Origin: Alishewanella tabrizica
GTDB lineage: Bacteria; Pseudomonadota; Gammaproteobacteria; Enterobacterales; Alteromonadaceae
NCBI RefSeq assembly: GCF_014652375.1
Contig: NZ_BMYR01000012.1
Coordinates: 62,001 to 126,000, forward strand
Direction: 5' to 3'
DNA: 64,000 bases
A program made the position numbers and the translations under genes. Below the pieces are notes generated by a model that was given only the letters and a program-made list of their open reading frames with translations, was not told the DNA's origin and made no database searches. Positions within the stretch are counted from its first letter, which is position 1; every line of letters begins with the position of its first letter. Positions 20,404 through 29,376 of this stretch are shown in pieces.

Positions 20404-21531
20404 TTAGCGGCGTGGTTGTTCTCGCACTTGTGTGGGAATGGTAAGTTGTTGTCCATTGCGATCGATTAATATTTGTAATTCACTGTCGGGGAGTGTTTCT
20501 GCAATAAAATTGAGTGCCTGTTGCATGCTTTGAAAACGCTGCCCGGCAATTTCTAAAATAATATCACCCACTTGCAAGCCCGCGATAGCTGCAGGTCCAC
20601 CGGCAGTTACTTCGGTTAACGCTAAACCATATAAGGCTTGTCCAGACGAAAATAACGGATCGCCTGCCGCATTTACCACAGCTTGCCCAGAGACCCCTAA
20701 GTAGCTTCGGGTTACCCGACCTTGCTTAATGAGCTTTTCCATAATATTTCGTGCTAATTGATATGGCACCGCAAAGAAAATACCCTGAATATCTTGATTT
20801 TGCACCTGAAATGCAGCCGCATTAATGCCCACTAAGGTGCCATTGCTGTTGACCAAAGCGCCGCCAGAATTTCCTTTGTTTATAGCTGCATCCATCCGCA
20901 TAAAATCGGGATAGCCGCGAGAGCTCAATCCCGTATTACCATTGGCACTGATAATCCCTTGGGTAATGGTTTGGCCTAAATTAAGGGGATTGCCAATCGC
21001 TAATACGACATCACCCACTTGCGGCTCAATAGTGGGATCTTGTGGGATCACGGGTAAGCCATCGGCGCGTACATACAACACAGCGAGATCAGATATTTCA
21101 TCTTGACCAATGAGAACCGCTTCTAGTATCCGGCCATCTTGCAGCGCAATTTCAATATGATCCGCCCCATACACCACATGATAATTGGTTAAAATATACC
21201 CTTGAGCCGACATAATAACGCCTGAACCGAGTTCTTGACGTTCAATGGTGCGTGGTCGTAATGAGCGAGGATCAACAATACGGCTTCGAGTATACACATT
21301 GACCACCGCGGGGGCGGCACGGCGCACGGCGCGGTGATAAGACACCGGCGCGTTTTCTTGCACTTCTGCATGCGTTTGCCAAAATGAAAAATTTCGACCT
21401 GTTAGATCAGGAAAAAGAAGAAGTAACAAAAAGGCCAGAGCCAATCCGTAGGCGATGCTTTTTATAAGGAACAACAACAATGTGTGCACAGTGCAAAGTC
21501 TGACCAGTCGAGAATGGTGATAGCATAGCAT
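20404..21531 (-). CDS. degS: Membrane-anchored periplasmic serine protease DegS
   Basis: 375 aa in the longest frame. Order: membrane anchor (IAYGLALAFLLLLLF), trypsin-like domain with His118 (TNYHVV), Asp148 (EISDLAVL) and Ser222 (NKGNSGGALV), then one PDZ domain (about residues 285-365). DegS senses unfolded outer-membrane porins and starts RseA cleavage, releasing sigma-E. The start is unsure: the ATG at 21531 gives 14 unusual residues before an in-frame GTG at 21489 that would give a more typical N-terminus; neither has a clear ribosome site. A long hairpin lies just upstream. Confidence 0.93.
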   Translation of the reverse strand: MLCYHHSRLVRLCTVHTLLLFLIKSIAYGLALAFLLLLLFPDLTGRNFSFWQTHAEVQENAPVSYHRAVRRAAPAVVNVYTRSRIVDPRSLRPRTIERQELGSGVIMSAQGYILTNYHVVYGADHIEIALQDGRILEAVLIGQDEISDLAVLYVRADGLPVIPQDPTIEPQVGDVVLAIGNPLNLGQTITQGIISANGNTGLSSRGYPDFMRMDAAINKGNSGGALVNSNGTLVGINAAAFQVQNQDIQGIFFAVPYQLARNIMEKLIKQGRVTRSYLGVSGQAVVNAAGDPLFSSGQALYGLALTEVTAGGPAAIAGLQVGDIILEIAGQRFQSMQQALNFIAETLPDSELQILIDRNGQQLTIPTQVREQPRR

Positions 21532-21536
21532 TATTT

Positions 21537-21573
21537 ACGATTCGGCAGTAGCGCTTGCTAACTGCCGAGTCGT
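21537..21573. promoter_or_regulatory. Long hairpin between degQ and degS
   Basis: ACGATTCGGCAGT (21537-21549) pairs with ACTGCCGAGTCGT (21561-21573), 13 bp with one G-U, loop of 11. It ends six bases before the farthest upstream degS start codon. Minus-strand bases after the stem are AAATAATG, so no U-tract: more likely an mRNA processing or translation element, or partial terminator, than a strong intrinsic terminator. Confidence 0.6.
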
Positions 21574-21583
21574 AAAAAAGGGG

Positions 21584-22933
21584 TTAACGGATAAGAATAT
21601 ACAATTGATCGTTACCGCGTTTGATAAACAACGCCGCAACACCGCCATCACGATTTTCTAATAGGCGCCGTAATTCCGCTAAGTTACTAACGCGTTGCCG
21701 ATTAACACCCGTGATAATATCTCCTTGGCGCAGCCCAATTTGTGCGGCAGCCGAGTTGGATTCAAGTGCTGACACTTCAACCCCAGCATCGCTGTTGTTT
21801 AGTGTGGCACCTTGTAACATGGGATGCAGTTGTGTTGCGGCAATTTGTCCACTACTGGCTTCTTGCAATTTTACTTTAATGTTTTGCTCTTTGCCGTCAC
21901 GTAATACGCCTAGGGTCGCCTCACGGCCTGCACCCAAGGTGGCAATTTTAGCGCGCAACTCATTAAAGCTTTGAATTCTATTGCCATTCATACTGACAAT
22001 AACATCGCCCGATTTCAGGCCCGCGCTAGCCGCTGAGCTATCAGGTAACACTTCACCCACAAAAGCGCCACGATTAACTTTCAAATTAAGTGCTTTAGTC
22101 AATTCCGCATTGACATCATTACCGCGTATTCCCAAACTACCACGGCGAATTTCACCAAACTCAATGATTTGATCCACTAAGTTTTTCATCATATTGGCTG
22201 GAATGGCAAAACCGATACCCACGTTGCCGCCATTCGGTCCTAAAATGGCCGTGTTAATACCAATGAGCTCACCCCGCAAATTAACTAAGGCGCCGCCTGA
22301 GTTTCCAGAGTTGATGGCAGCATCTGTTTGAATAAAATCTTCAAACCCTTCGTGTAAGCCGCTGCGGCCAAGCGAACTGATTATGCCAGAAGTGACGGTT
22401 TGCTCTAGACCAAATGGATTACCAATAGCGATGGCATAATCGCCAACGCGAAGTTTATCAGAATCGGCTAAGGGGATTTGTGCTAGGTTCTCTGCATCAA
22501 TTTGCAATAATGCAATATCGCTTTCTGGATCTGCGCCTAATTTTTTAGCTTTAAACGTGCGGCCATCTTTTAACCGAATTTCAATTTCAGAGGCATCTTG
22601 CACAACGTGATTGTTAGTAACAATATAGCCTTTTTTGGCATCAATAATAACGCCGGAGCCTAAGCCTCGGAAAGGTTGCTCTCGGCGCATTTCGCCTTGG
22701 CCACGACCAAAAAACTGCTGGAACGCATCAGGTACACGCTGCCGTACTTCACGACTACCTGCTACCGACACATACACTACGGCTGGCGTAGTTTGTTCCA
22801 ACATGGGCGCTAGTGAAGGCATCTCCTGATTATTGCTGCCAAAAAAAGGTAAGCCTGCATGTGCAGGGGCGGCAGGAGCCAACAACATCGCTGCCATAAC
22901 GGCAGCACTTAGCAAAGAAAGTTTTTTATTCAT
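21584..22933 (-). CDS. degQ: Periplasmic serine protease/chaperone of the DegQ/DegP (HtrA) family
   Basis: 449 aa. Signal peptide (LLSAAVMAAMLLAPAAPAHA), protease domain with His109 (TNNHVV), Asp139 (ESDIALL) and Ser212 (NSGNSGGALV), then two PDZ domains (about 255-350 and 365-445). Degrades or refolds misfolded envelope proteins. Position between zapG and degS indicates DegQ rather than DegP. Ribosome site AAGGAG precedes the ATG. A sigma-E-like promoter lies upstream. Confidence 0.95.
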   Translation of the reverse strand: MNKKLSLLSAAVMAAMLLAPAAPAHAGLPFFGSNNQEMPSLAPMLEQTTPAVVYVSVAGSREVRQRVPDAFQQFFGRGQGEMRREQPFRGLGSGVIIDAKKGYIVTNNHVVQDASEIEIRLKDGRTFKAKKLGADPESDIALLQIDAENLAQIPLADSDKLRVGDYAIAIGNPFGLEQTVTSGIISSLGRSGLHEGFEDFIQTDAAINSGNSGGALVNLRGELIGINTAILGPNGGNVGIGFAIPANMMKNLVDQIIEFGEIRRGSLGIRGNDVNAELTKALNLKVNRGAFVGEVLPDSSAASAGLKSGDVIVSMNGNRIQSFNELRAKIATLGAGREATLGVLRDGKEQNIKVKLQEASSGQIAATQLHPMLQGATLNNSDAGVEVSALESNSAAAQIGLRQGDIITGVNRQRVSNLAELRRLLENRDGGVAALFIKRGNDQLYILIR

Positions 22934-22964
22934 CGCAATAGTCTCCTTAATACAAATGTCCGAC

Positions 22965-22992
22965 TAAGAGCGTCAAGCAATAAAAAAAGTTC
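22965..22992 (-). promoter_or_regulatory. Candidate sigma-E promoter of degQ
   Basis: On the minus strand AGAACTT (-35, GAACTT at 22992-22987), 16-base spacer, CTCTTA (-10, 22970-22965), close to the sigma-E pattern GGAACTT-N15/16-GTCTAA. The predicted start of RNA would be about 25 bases before the degQ ATG with an AAGGAG site between. Read by eye; single mismatches at several positions. Confidence 0.45.
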
Positions 22993-23024
22993 TAAATTAC
23001 CTTTTTTATGATTGTAACGAATTG

Positions 23025-23465
23025 TTAGCTATCTTTCGTCGGGCGTTCCTTGATCAAACCACTGGCTTCACCTGAATAGTCTTTTGGTTGATGCTCAACT
23101 TGAGAATGTTCACGGCGACGTTCGTTGAGTTGATGCAAAGAACGTTTAATATGCTGCGTAGTATCGGCAGCAAAAAAATTCACTTCATCACGTGCACTAA
23201 CCGGCTGTTCAACTAACTGCATTTTTGATTGTTGGACATGTTTGGCTATGCGTGCATAGTTATCTTGTAACTGACTCATCAATTGGTTTGTTGTTTCTAA
23301 ATGCTCAGACACATCCGAGCGATATTGCGACAATTGCTTGCGGCTTTCATCTAATTCTTGTTGTAGCTTGTGTTGGCCAAATTGTTTTAGGCTAACCAGT
23401 CGCGCTACCACTGCCCCGACAACAAGCCCTATTCCCAAGCCAATCAGTAACCATGTGTAGTCCAT
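23025..23465 (-). CDS. zapG: Z-ring associated protein ZapG (YhcB, DUF1043)
   Basis: 146 aa. One N-terminal anchor (WLLIGLGIGLVVGAVVARLV) then a long coiled coil (LQQELDESRKQLSQYRSDVSEHLE...), followed by a charged, flexible tail. DUF1043/YhcB links cell division, elongation and envelope synthesis in enterobacteria. It is in the usual place upstream of degQ and divergent from zapE. The C-terminal tail (EASGLIKERPTKDS) is variable. Confidence 0.92.
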   Translation of the reverse strand: MDYTWLLIGLGIGLVVGAVVARLVSLKQFGQHKLQQELDESRKQLSQYRSDVSEHLETTNQLMSQLQDNYARIAKHVQQSKMQLVEQPVSARDEVNFFAADTTQHIKRSLHQLNERRREHSQVEHQPKDYSGEASGLIKERPTKDS

Positions 23466-23588
23466 ACTAACTCCTTACGCTGAAATTCTTTGCTTAGTGT
23501 ACCCTAACTTCTTATACAAGGTGGTAAGGCATGTTAATATTATGACTCATATTTAAGGGTTAACACTGCGAGTTTCAAGTTAAAGCCA

Positions 23589-24683
23589 ATGACACCACTG
23601 CAAAAATATCAGCAAGATCTGACGCGAGCCGATTTTCACCACGATGCGGCACAAGAAAATGCGGTAAAGCAATTACAGCGTTTATTTGATGAATTCGTAA
23701 GTCGTCCACCCGCCGCTAAACCGGGCTTTTGGCAAAAAATCACTGGTAAACTACCGGCACAAACGCCCTTACTAGGTTTGTATTTTTGGGGCGGCGTGGG
23801 GCGTGGTAAAACGTATCTAGTCGATACCTTTTACGAATGCTTACCCACAACCCGAAAAATGCGGGTGCACTTTCACCGTTTTATGCATCGGATCCACGAA
23901 GAATTAGCGTTACAAAAAGGGGTTAGTGATCCATTAGAAAAAATTGCTGATAAGTTTAAAGCAGAAACAGACATTATTTGTTTTGACGAGTTTTTTGTGT
24001 CGGACATTACCGATGCCATGATTTTAGGCACGTTAATGCAAGCGTTATTTGCGCGGGGTATTACGCTAGTGGCGACCTCAAATATCGAGCCCGATGGCTT
24101 GTATCGTAATGGCTTGCAGCGTGCGCGTTTTTTACCCGCGATTGCGTTAATTAAACAAAATACGCATGTGGTGAATGTCGACAGTGGTATTGATTATCGG
24201 TTACGGACTTTAGAACAAGCCGAGATATACCATTATCCCTTAGATGCGAAAGCTGACGAAAATTTGCAGCAGTATTTTATGGCGTTATCCGTTGAACCGC
24301 GTCAGGTAAACGCCGTGATTGAAGTGTCGCACCGTAAGCTGCAAACGCGTGCGGAAGCCGATGGTATCGTGTGGTTTACCTTTAATGAGTTGTGCGAAAC
24401 GGCGCGCAGTCAATATGATTATATGGAACTGAGCCGCTGCTATCATACCGTATTACTTGCTGATGTTAGGCCAATGGGACAGCAGAACGATGATGTCGCC
24501 CGGCGGTTTATCGCCTTAGTTGATGAATTTTATGAGCGTCATGTAAAGCTGATTATCTCGGCCGCGGTGCCACTTGAGCAGTTGTATCAAGGAGGCTTAT
24601 TAAGCTTTGAATTTCGGCGGTGTTTAAGCAGGCTGCAAGAAATGCAATCACATGCGTACTTAGCCAGTGAGCATTTACCGTAA
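23589..24683 (+). CDS. zapE: Cell division protein ZapE (AFG1-like ATPase)
   Basis: 364-aa AAA+-type ATPase. Walker A GGVGRGKTYLVD, Walker B IICFDEFFVSDI, and the family feature RVHFHRFMHRIHEEL are present. In E. coli ZapE joins the Z-ring late in constriction and is needed at high temperature and low oxygen. Divergent from zapG and upstream of rplM, the conserved order. Confidence 0.95.
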   Translation: MTPLQKYQQDLTRADFHHDAAQENAVKQLQRLFDEFVSRPPAAKPGFWQKITGKLPAQTPLLGLYFWGGVGRGKTYLVDTFYECLPTTRKMRVHFHRFMHRIHEELALQKGVSDPLEKIADKFKAETDIICFDEFFVSDITDAMILGTLMQALFARGITLVATSNIEPDGLYRNGLQRARFLPAIALIKQNTHVVNVDSGIDYRLRTLEQAEIYHYPLDAKADENLQQYFMALSVEPRQVNAVIEVSHRKLQTRAEADGIVWFTFNELCETARSQYDYMELSRCYHTVLLADVRPMGQQNDDVARRFIALVDEFYERHVKLIISAAVPLEQLYQGGLLSFEFRRCLSRLQEMQSHAYLASEHLP

Positions 24684-24741
24684 TTTTTCGGATATAGGTG
24701 TTTTTTTCGAAAAGACTACTGATCTTTCATATTGTTTAATA

Positions 24742-24747
24742 TATAAT
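24742..24747 (+). promoter_or_regulatory. -10 element of the rplM-rpsI promoter
   Basis: Perfect TATAAT followed by a GC-rich discriminator (CCGCGCCCGG), the arrangement of stringently controlled ribosomal promoters. No convincing -35 hexamer at 17 bases. The predicted leader is about 130 bases. Confidence 0.6.
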
Positions 24748-24776
24748 CCGCGCCCGGCCGACGTTACAGCCTTGCA

Positions 24777-24799
24777 CTGCCGTTAGCCCGGCAGTTTTT
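24777..24799 (+). promoter_or_regulatory. Terminator-like hairpin in the rplM leader (putative L13 autoregulation/attenuator)
   Basis: CTGCCG (24777-24782) pairs with CGGCAG (24789-24794), loop TTAGCC, followed at once by TTTTT. It lies between the -10 at 24742 and the rplM start at 24887. E. coli L13 represses its own operon through the leader; whether this hairpin takes part is inference. Confidence 0.5.
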
Positions 24800-24886
24800 G
24801 TACTCGAAGGGGTACGATAACGATATTGCTGCAATAGCCCTGCACAATATCAGGTGTAACTTAAGTTATCTTTGGAATAGGTTTAG

Positions 24887-25315
24887 ATGAAAACTTTTAC
24901 TGCAAAACCAGAAAGCGTAACACGCGACTGGTTCGTTGTTGATGCTAACGGCAAAACTTTAGGCCGTATCGCAACTGAAATCGCTTCACGTTTACGTGGC
25001 AAGCACAAACCGGAATACACGCCACACGTTGATACGGGTGATTACATCATCGTTGTTAACGCTGATAAAGTGGTTGTTACTGGTAACAAAGCTCAGGCGA
25101 AAATGTATTACTCACATACAGGTTTCCCAGGTGGTATTAAAGAAATCAACTTTGAAAAACTGATCGCTAAAAAGCCAGAAATGGTTTTAGAATCAGCTAT
25201 CAAAGGTATGTTGCCAAAAGGCCCATTGGGTCGCGCTATGTTCCGTAAGTTAAAAGTTTACGCCGGCGCAGAGCATCAGCATGCTGCTCAGCAACCGCAA
25301 GTTTTAGATATTTAA
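24887..25315 (+). CDS. rplM: 50S ribosomal protein L13
   Basis: 142 aa, full length. [20 protein letters not shown] at the N-terminus and the [19 protein letters not shown] block are typical of bacterial L13. First gene of the rplM-rpsI operon; 12 bases to rpsI. Codon use is strongly biased (highly expressed). Assembly-initiating protein of the large subunit. Confidence 0.98.
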   Translation: MKTFTAKPESVTRDWFVVDANGKTLGRIATEIASRLRGKHKPEYTPHVDTGDYIIVVNADKVVVTGNKAQAKMYYSHTGFPGGIKEINFEKLIAKKPEMVLESAIKGMLPKGPLGRAMFRKLKVYAGAEHQHAAQQPQVLDI

Positions 25316-25327
25316 TCGGAGCATAAC

Positions 25328-25720
25328 ATGGCACAGAATCAATACTACGGAACTGGTCGTCGTAAAAGCTCAACGGCCCGCGTATTTTTAAAAGCTGGTT
25401 CAGGTAACATTGTTATCAACCAGCGTGGCCTGTCAGAGTACTTCGGTCGTGAAACTGCTTGTATGGTAGTTAAACAACCGTTAGAACTGGTTGATATGGT
25501 TGAAAAATTTGACCTGTACATCACTGTTAAAGGTGGTGGTATTTCTGGTCAAGCAGGCGCTATCCGTCACGGTATCACCCGTGCGTTGATGGAGTTTGAC
25601 GAATCATTACGTCCAGCATTACGTAAAGCGGGTTTCGTAACTCGTGATGCGCGTAAAGTTGAGCGTAAGAAAGTGGGTCTGCGTAAAGCACGTAAGCGTC
25701 CACAGTACTCAAAGCGTTAA
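25328..25720 (+). CDS. rpsI: 30S ribosomal protein S9
   Basis: 130 aa. N-terminal [19 protein letters not shown] and the C-terminal [11 protein letters not shown], whose tail reaches the P-site tRNA anticodon, identify S9. Ribosome site GGAG precedes the ATG. Followed by an intrinsic terminator. Confidence 0.98.
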   Translation: MAQNQYYGTGRRKSSTARVFLKAGSGNIVINQRGLSEYFGRETACMVVKQPLELVDMVEKFDLYITVKGGGISGQAGAIRHGITRALMEFDESLRPALRKAGFVTRDARKVERKKVGLRKARKRPQYSKR

Positions 25721-25737
25721 TACGCTTTTGGGACAAA

Positions 25738-25766
25738 AAGCCCGGCAGTTATTGCCGGGTTTTTTT
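25738..25766 (+). terminator. Intrinsic terminator after rpsI
   Basis: CCCGGCA (25741-25747) pairs with TGCCGGG (25753-25759), five-base loop GTTAT, flanked by A-rich bases upstream and T7 downstream. Twenty bases after the rpsI stop. Confidence 0.93.
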
Positions 25767-26060
25767 ATGGCTGCGTTTTTGTTCTATGCGTATTTATCGC
25801 CTAAAATACAGATTGAATTGTTTTTGATTATTGAAGGCGTTTTTTAGTACCTGCAAAATACGCTAAACCGCAGCACTGTATGGCAAATAATACTGATCGA
25901 CTACAAATTAGACCAAGATATTAGTCATTCTATCCGCCTTTATCCTTGTGCAAAGCAAGGCTTTTCATTATGATCGGGTATATTTTTTTACTTATAATAA
26001 TTGCTGAATTTCAGCCGCTTAATTTTTAATCGTTAAGCGTTTCAATGTGGAGATGAGTGG
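25767..26060 (+). other. Intergenic region before petABC with a candidate -10
   Basis: About 290 bases without a supported gene. TATAAT at 25993-25998 is a likely -10 for petA, with a long run of T before it; a -35 is not clear. A small stem AAAGC/GCTTT lies near 25952-25964. An in-frame extension of a shadow frame through 25847 has no family support. Confidence 0.5.
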
Positions 26061-26651
26061 ATGAGCAATGCGCCTGTAGATCATGGTCGCCGTCGCTTCC
26101 TAACCATCGCAACCTCTGTTGTAGGGGGTGTTGGTGCCGTTGGAGTGGCTGTGCCCTTTATTGCGTCCTGGAGTCCGAGTGAAAGGGCGAAGCAAGCTGG
26201 TGCTGCGGTAAGTGCAGACATCAGTAAACTTGAGCTGGGTCAATTGATTCGGGTTGAGTGGCGTGGTCGGCCGGTTTGGATCGTAAAACGTACCGAAGAA
26301 ATGTTAGCGCAATTAGCCGATACCGAAAACCGGTTACGTGATCCGGGCTCTGAAGTGCCGCAACAACCTGCCTATGCACAAAATCGTCACCGCTCCATTA
26401 AGCCTGAAATTTTTGTTGCTGTAGGTATTTGTACACACCTAGGCTGTTCACCAACCTATTTACCTTCTGATTTTGCAGGGCAAGTGGAAGGCATTAATTC
26501 GGGTTTCTTCTGCCCTTGTCATGGTTCGCGCTTTGACATGGCTGGTCGTGTTTTCCAAAACGTACCTGCGCCGACCAATTTGGTTATTCCTCCGTATATG
26601 TTTGTCGACGATGGCACCATTTTAATCGGTGAAGACGAGGGGACTGCATAA
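26061..26651 (+). CDS. petA: Cytochrome bc1 Rieske iron-sulfur subunit
   Basis: 196 aa. Twin-arginine-like N-terminus (DHGRRRFLTIA) and one anchor helix, then the Rieske domain: CTHLGC (Cys124, His126, Cys129) and CPCHGS (Cys151, Cys153, His154) bind the [2Fe-2S] cluster. Transfers electrons from ubiquinol to cytochrome c1. Stop overlaps petB start by one base. Length is normal for proteobacteria. Confidence 0.97.
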   Translation: MSNAPVDHGRRRFLTIATSVVGGVGAVGVAVPFIASWSPSERAKQAGAAVSADISKLELGQLIRVEWRGRPVWIVKRTEEMLAQLADTENRLRDPGSEVPQQPAYAQNRHRSIKPEIFVAVGICTHLGCSPTYLPSDFAGQVEGINSGFFCPCHGSRFDMAGRVFQNVPAPTNLVIPPYMFVDDGTILIGEDEGTA

Positions 26652-27925
26652 TGTTTAAAAATATGATGAGCTGGATTGAGTATCGCTTACCCTTTATGGA
26701 TAAGTTAAATCTGCACGTTGTGCAATATCCAGCGCCTAAAAACTTCAATTTTTGGTATTTCTTTGGCTCGCTAGCCATTGTTGTACTGATCAACCAGATC
26801 GTAACAGGTATTTGGTTAACGATGAGTTACGAACCTTCTGCCGAAGGTGCGTTTGCGTCTATTGAATACATCATGCGCGATGTAGAATACGGTTGGTTGC
26901 TTCGTTATATGCATTCTACCGGTGCATCTGCTTTCTTTGTGGTGGTTTACCTGCACATGTTACGCGGTATGATGTACGGCTCTTACCAGAAACCCCGTGA
27001 ATTACTGTGGATTTTTGGTATGTTAATCTTCTTAGTCTTAATGGCTGAAGCATTCATGGGTTACATGTTGCCTTGGGGACAAATGTCTTATTGGGGCGCT
27101 CAAGTAATTATCTCAATTTTCGGTGTAATCCCGTTTATTGGTGACGATTTAACGTTGTGGATCCGTGGTGACTACGTTATCTCTGGCGCAACCTTAAACC
27201 GTTTCTTTGCCTTACATGTTATTGCCTTACCTTTAGTATTAGTTGTGTTGGTGTTCTTACACATTATGGCGTTACATGAAGTGGGTTCAAACAACCCAGA
27301 TGGTATCGACATAAAACGTGACAATGATGGCACCGTGGAACTGACCGAAGCTGACAAGAAATTTACTTTCCATCAGTATTTTACTCGTGGCGGTAAAAAA
27401 GTGATTGTGGATGCCATTCCATTCCATCCTTACTACACCGTGAAGGATTTAGTGGGTCTGGCGGGTTTCTTATTTATCTTTGCGTTTGTCATTTTCTTTA
27501 TGCCAGAAGGCGGGGGCTTCTTCTTAGAGCCGCCAAACTTCGAAGTTGCTAACCCAATGAAAACCCCAGATCACATTGCGCCGGTTTGGTATTTCACGCC
27601 GTTCTACGCTATTTTACGTGCGATTCCGGATCCGTTGTTTGGTGCTATTGCGATGTTTGCATCGATTATTGCCTTGGCCTTATTACCGTGGATTGACCGT
27701 GGCAAAGTGCGCTCTGTACGTTACCGTTCTGAGTTACATCGCTGGAACTTGGTGATGTTCTGCGTCAGCTTTGTTGTTCTGGGTGTTCTGGGTGTATTAC
27801 CTGCGACTCCGACGTATACCATATTATCGCAAATCTTCTCATTTACGTATTTTGCCTTCTTCGGCTTGCTGTGGGTATACAGCAAAAATGAGAAAACCAA
27901 GCCACTGCCAGTGAGGTTAACCTGA
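26651..27925 (+). CDS. petB: Cytochrome b of the bc1 complex
   Basis: 424 aa, fused full-length cytochrome b as in proteobacteria. Haem-ligand helices HSTGASAFFVVVYLHMLRG and FALHVIALPLVLVVLVFLH carry the paired histidines; GYMLPWGQMSYWGAQVI is the Qo-site region and PEW-like loop reads PVWYFTPFYA. One base overlap with both petA and petC. Central quinol-oxidising subunit. Confidence 0.97.
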   Translation: MFKNMMSWIEYRLPFMDKLNLHVVQYPAPKNFNFWYFFGSLAIVVLINQIVTGIWLTMSYEPSAEGAFASIEYIMRDVEYGWLLRYMHSTGASAFFVVVYLHMLRGMMYGSYQKPRELLWIFGMLIFLVLMAEAFMGYMLPWGQMSYWGAQVIISIFGVIPFIGDDLTLWIRGDYVISGATLNRFFALHVIALPLVLVVLVFLHIMALHEVGSNNPDGIDIKRDNDGTVELTEADKKFTFHQYFTRGGKKVIVDAIPFHPYYTVKDLVGLAGFLFIFAFVIFFMPEGGGFFLEPPNFEVANPMKTPDHIAPVWYFTPFYAILRAIPDPLFGAIAMFASIIALALLPWIDRGKVRSVRYRSELHRWNLVMFCVSFVVLGVLGVLPATPTYTILSQIFSFTYFAFFGLLWVYSKNEKTKPLPVRLT

Positions 27926-28662
27926 TGATGAAAACGTTATTTTCAGCTGTCGCATTGTTAGCATCGTCGCTGGCAATGGCAGCAGGTCCAACAATACCGT
28001 TGGATAAAGCGCCTATTGATTTACGTGATCAGGCGTCGTTACAAAATGGTGCTAAGTTATACCAGAACTATTGTCTGGGCTGTCACCAAATGCAGTATCA
28101 GCGTTACTCGCGCACATTTAAAGATTTAGGGATCCCTGAAGAATTAGGGATGGAGCATTTAATGTTCACGGGCGAAAAAGTGGGTGATCACATCACGAAC
28201 TCTATGCCTGCGGAGTATGCTGAAACCTCGTTTGGGGTATTGCCACCTGATTTGACAAACGTAGCTCGGGTACGTGGCGCAGATTGGTTATACACGTATT
28301 TACGTACGTTTTATGTAGATGAAAGCCGTCCATTTGGGGTTAACAACAAAGTGTTTCCACAAGTGGGTATGCCTCATGTTTTACAAGAGTTACAAGGTGT
28401 GCCAACTCGTGCCTATGAAACACGCTTAGTAGATGGTCAATCTACTGAGGTGTATGTGGGTATTCGTACCGATGGTTCTGGTGAACTGAGTACTGAAGAG
28501 TATGATCGTGCAGTTGCTGATTTAGTGAATTACTTGGTGTATACCGGTGAGCCTACTAAATTAGAATCTCACGCCTTAGGAACCAAAGTCTTAATCTTTA
28601 TCTTTATCTTCTTCGTGTTAGCTTACTTCTTGAAGAAAGAATACTGGAAAGATGTTCACTAA
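27925..28662 (+). CDS. petC: Cytochrome c1 of the bc1 complex
   Basis: 245 aa. Signal peptide (LFSAVALLASSLAMAA), haem site NYCLGCHQMQ (Cys50, Cys53, His54), axial methionine region near VGMPHVL, and a C-terminal anchor (VLIFIFIFFVLAYFLKKEYW). Start could be the ATG at 27925 or the next at 27928. Completes the petABC operon placed between rpsI and sspA, as in Vibrio and Shewanella relatives. Confidence 0.97.
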   Translation: MMKTLFSAVALLASSLAMAAGPTIPLDKAPIDLRDQASLQNGAKLYQNYCLGCHQMQYQRYSRTFKDLGIPEELGMEHLMFTGEKVGDHITNSMPAEYAETSFGVLPPDLTNVARVRGADWLYTYLRTFYVDESRPFGVNNKVFPQVGMPHVLQELQGVPTRAYETRLVDGQSTEVYVGIRTDGSGELSTEEYDRAVADLVNYLVYTGEPTKLESHALGTKVLIFIFIFFVLAYFLKKEYWKDVH

Positions 28663-28689
28663 GTATTTGATTTAATAATACTTGTATTT

Positions 28690-28719
28690 AGGGGCCTTAG
28701 CGCCCCTTTGCTGTTTTTT
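28690..28719 (+). terminator. Terminator-like hairpin between petC and sspA
   Basis: AGGGGC (28690-28695) pairs with GCCCCT (28702-28707), loop CTTAGC, followed by TTGCTGTTTTTT. The T-run is delayed by a GC pair, so termination may be partial. Confidence 0.6.
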
Positions 28720-28737
28720 ATTTAACCGGAGGAATAC

Positions 28738-29376
28738 ATGGCGATCATTGCCAATAAACGCCCTGTGATGACGTTGTTCTCAGCTGTTGACGATATGTTT
28801 AGTCATCAGGTCCGTATTGTACTGGCGGAAAAAGGGGTCACTGTCGATATTCTTCAGGTAACACCAGATAACCTGCCAGAGGATTTATACGAAGTAAATC
28901 CTTATGGAAGTTTACCTACATTGTTAGATCGTGAATTAGCCTTATATCAGGCTGATATCATTATGGAATATTTAGATGAACGCTTCCCGCACCCACCGTT
29001 AATGCCGGTTTATCCGGTAGCACGTGGCCAAGCGCGTTTAATGATGTATCGGATCAAGCATGATTGGTATAGCTTAGCAGATAAAATTTTTCAAAATCAT
29101 GATGATGCAGCTCTTGCACGGCAGGAGTTAAAAGAAGGCTTATTGTCTATTGCGCCATTATTTGGCGAAGCACCTTATTTTATGAGTGAAGAATTTGGCT
29201 TAGTAGACTGCTACATGGCAGCGTTGTTATGGCGTTTACCGTTATTAGGTATCGAGTTTAGTGGTGCAGGCAGCAAACATTTAAAAACCTATATGAACCG
29301 TATTTTTGAGCGTGATGCGTTTCAAGCATCATTAACAGATATTGAGCGGGAGATCCGTAAAGGGATTAAGCTGTAA
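28738..29376 (+). CDS. sspA: Stringent starvation protein A
   Basis: 212-aa glutathione-S-transferase-fold protein without enzyme activity that binds RNA polymerase. The thioredoxin-like N-terminal domain (VMTLFSAVDDMFSHQVRIVL) and the surface segment around PHPPLMPVYP match SspA. Strong ribosome site CGGAGGA. Overlaps sspB by one base. Acid tolerance and stationary-phase regulator in E. coli. Confidence 0.96.
   Translation: MAIIANKRPVMTLFSAVDDMFSHQVRIVLAEKGVTVDILQVTPDNLPEDLYEVNPYGSLPTLLDRELALYQADIIMEYLDERFPHPPLMPVYPVARGQARLMMYRIKHDWYSLADKIFQNHDDAALARQELKEGLLSIAPLFGEAPYFMSEEFGLVDCYMAALLWRLPLLGIEFSGAGSKHLKTYMNRIFERDAFQASLTDIEREIRKGIKL

Noticed and set aside
25644-25847. Frame overlapping the end of rpsI and its terminator
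   Set aside because: Runs through a strong intrinsic terminator and shows no conserved motif; a shadow frame.
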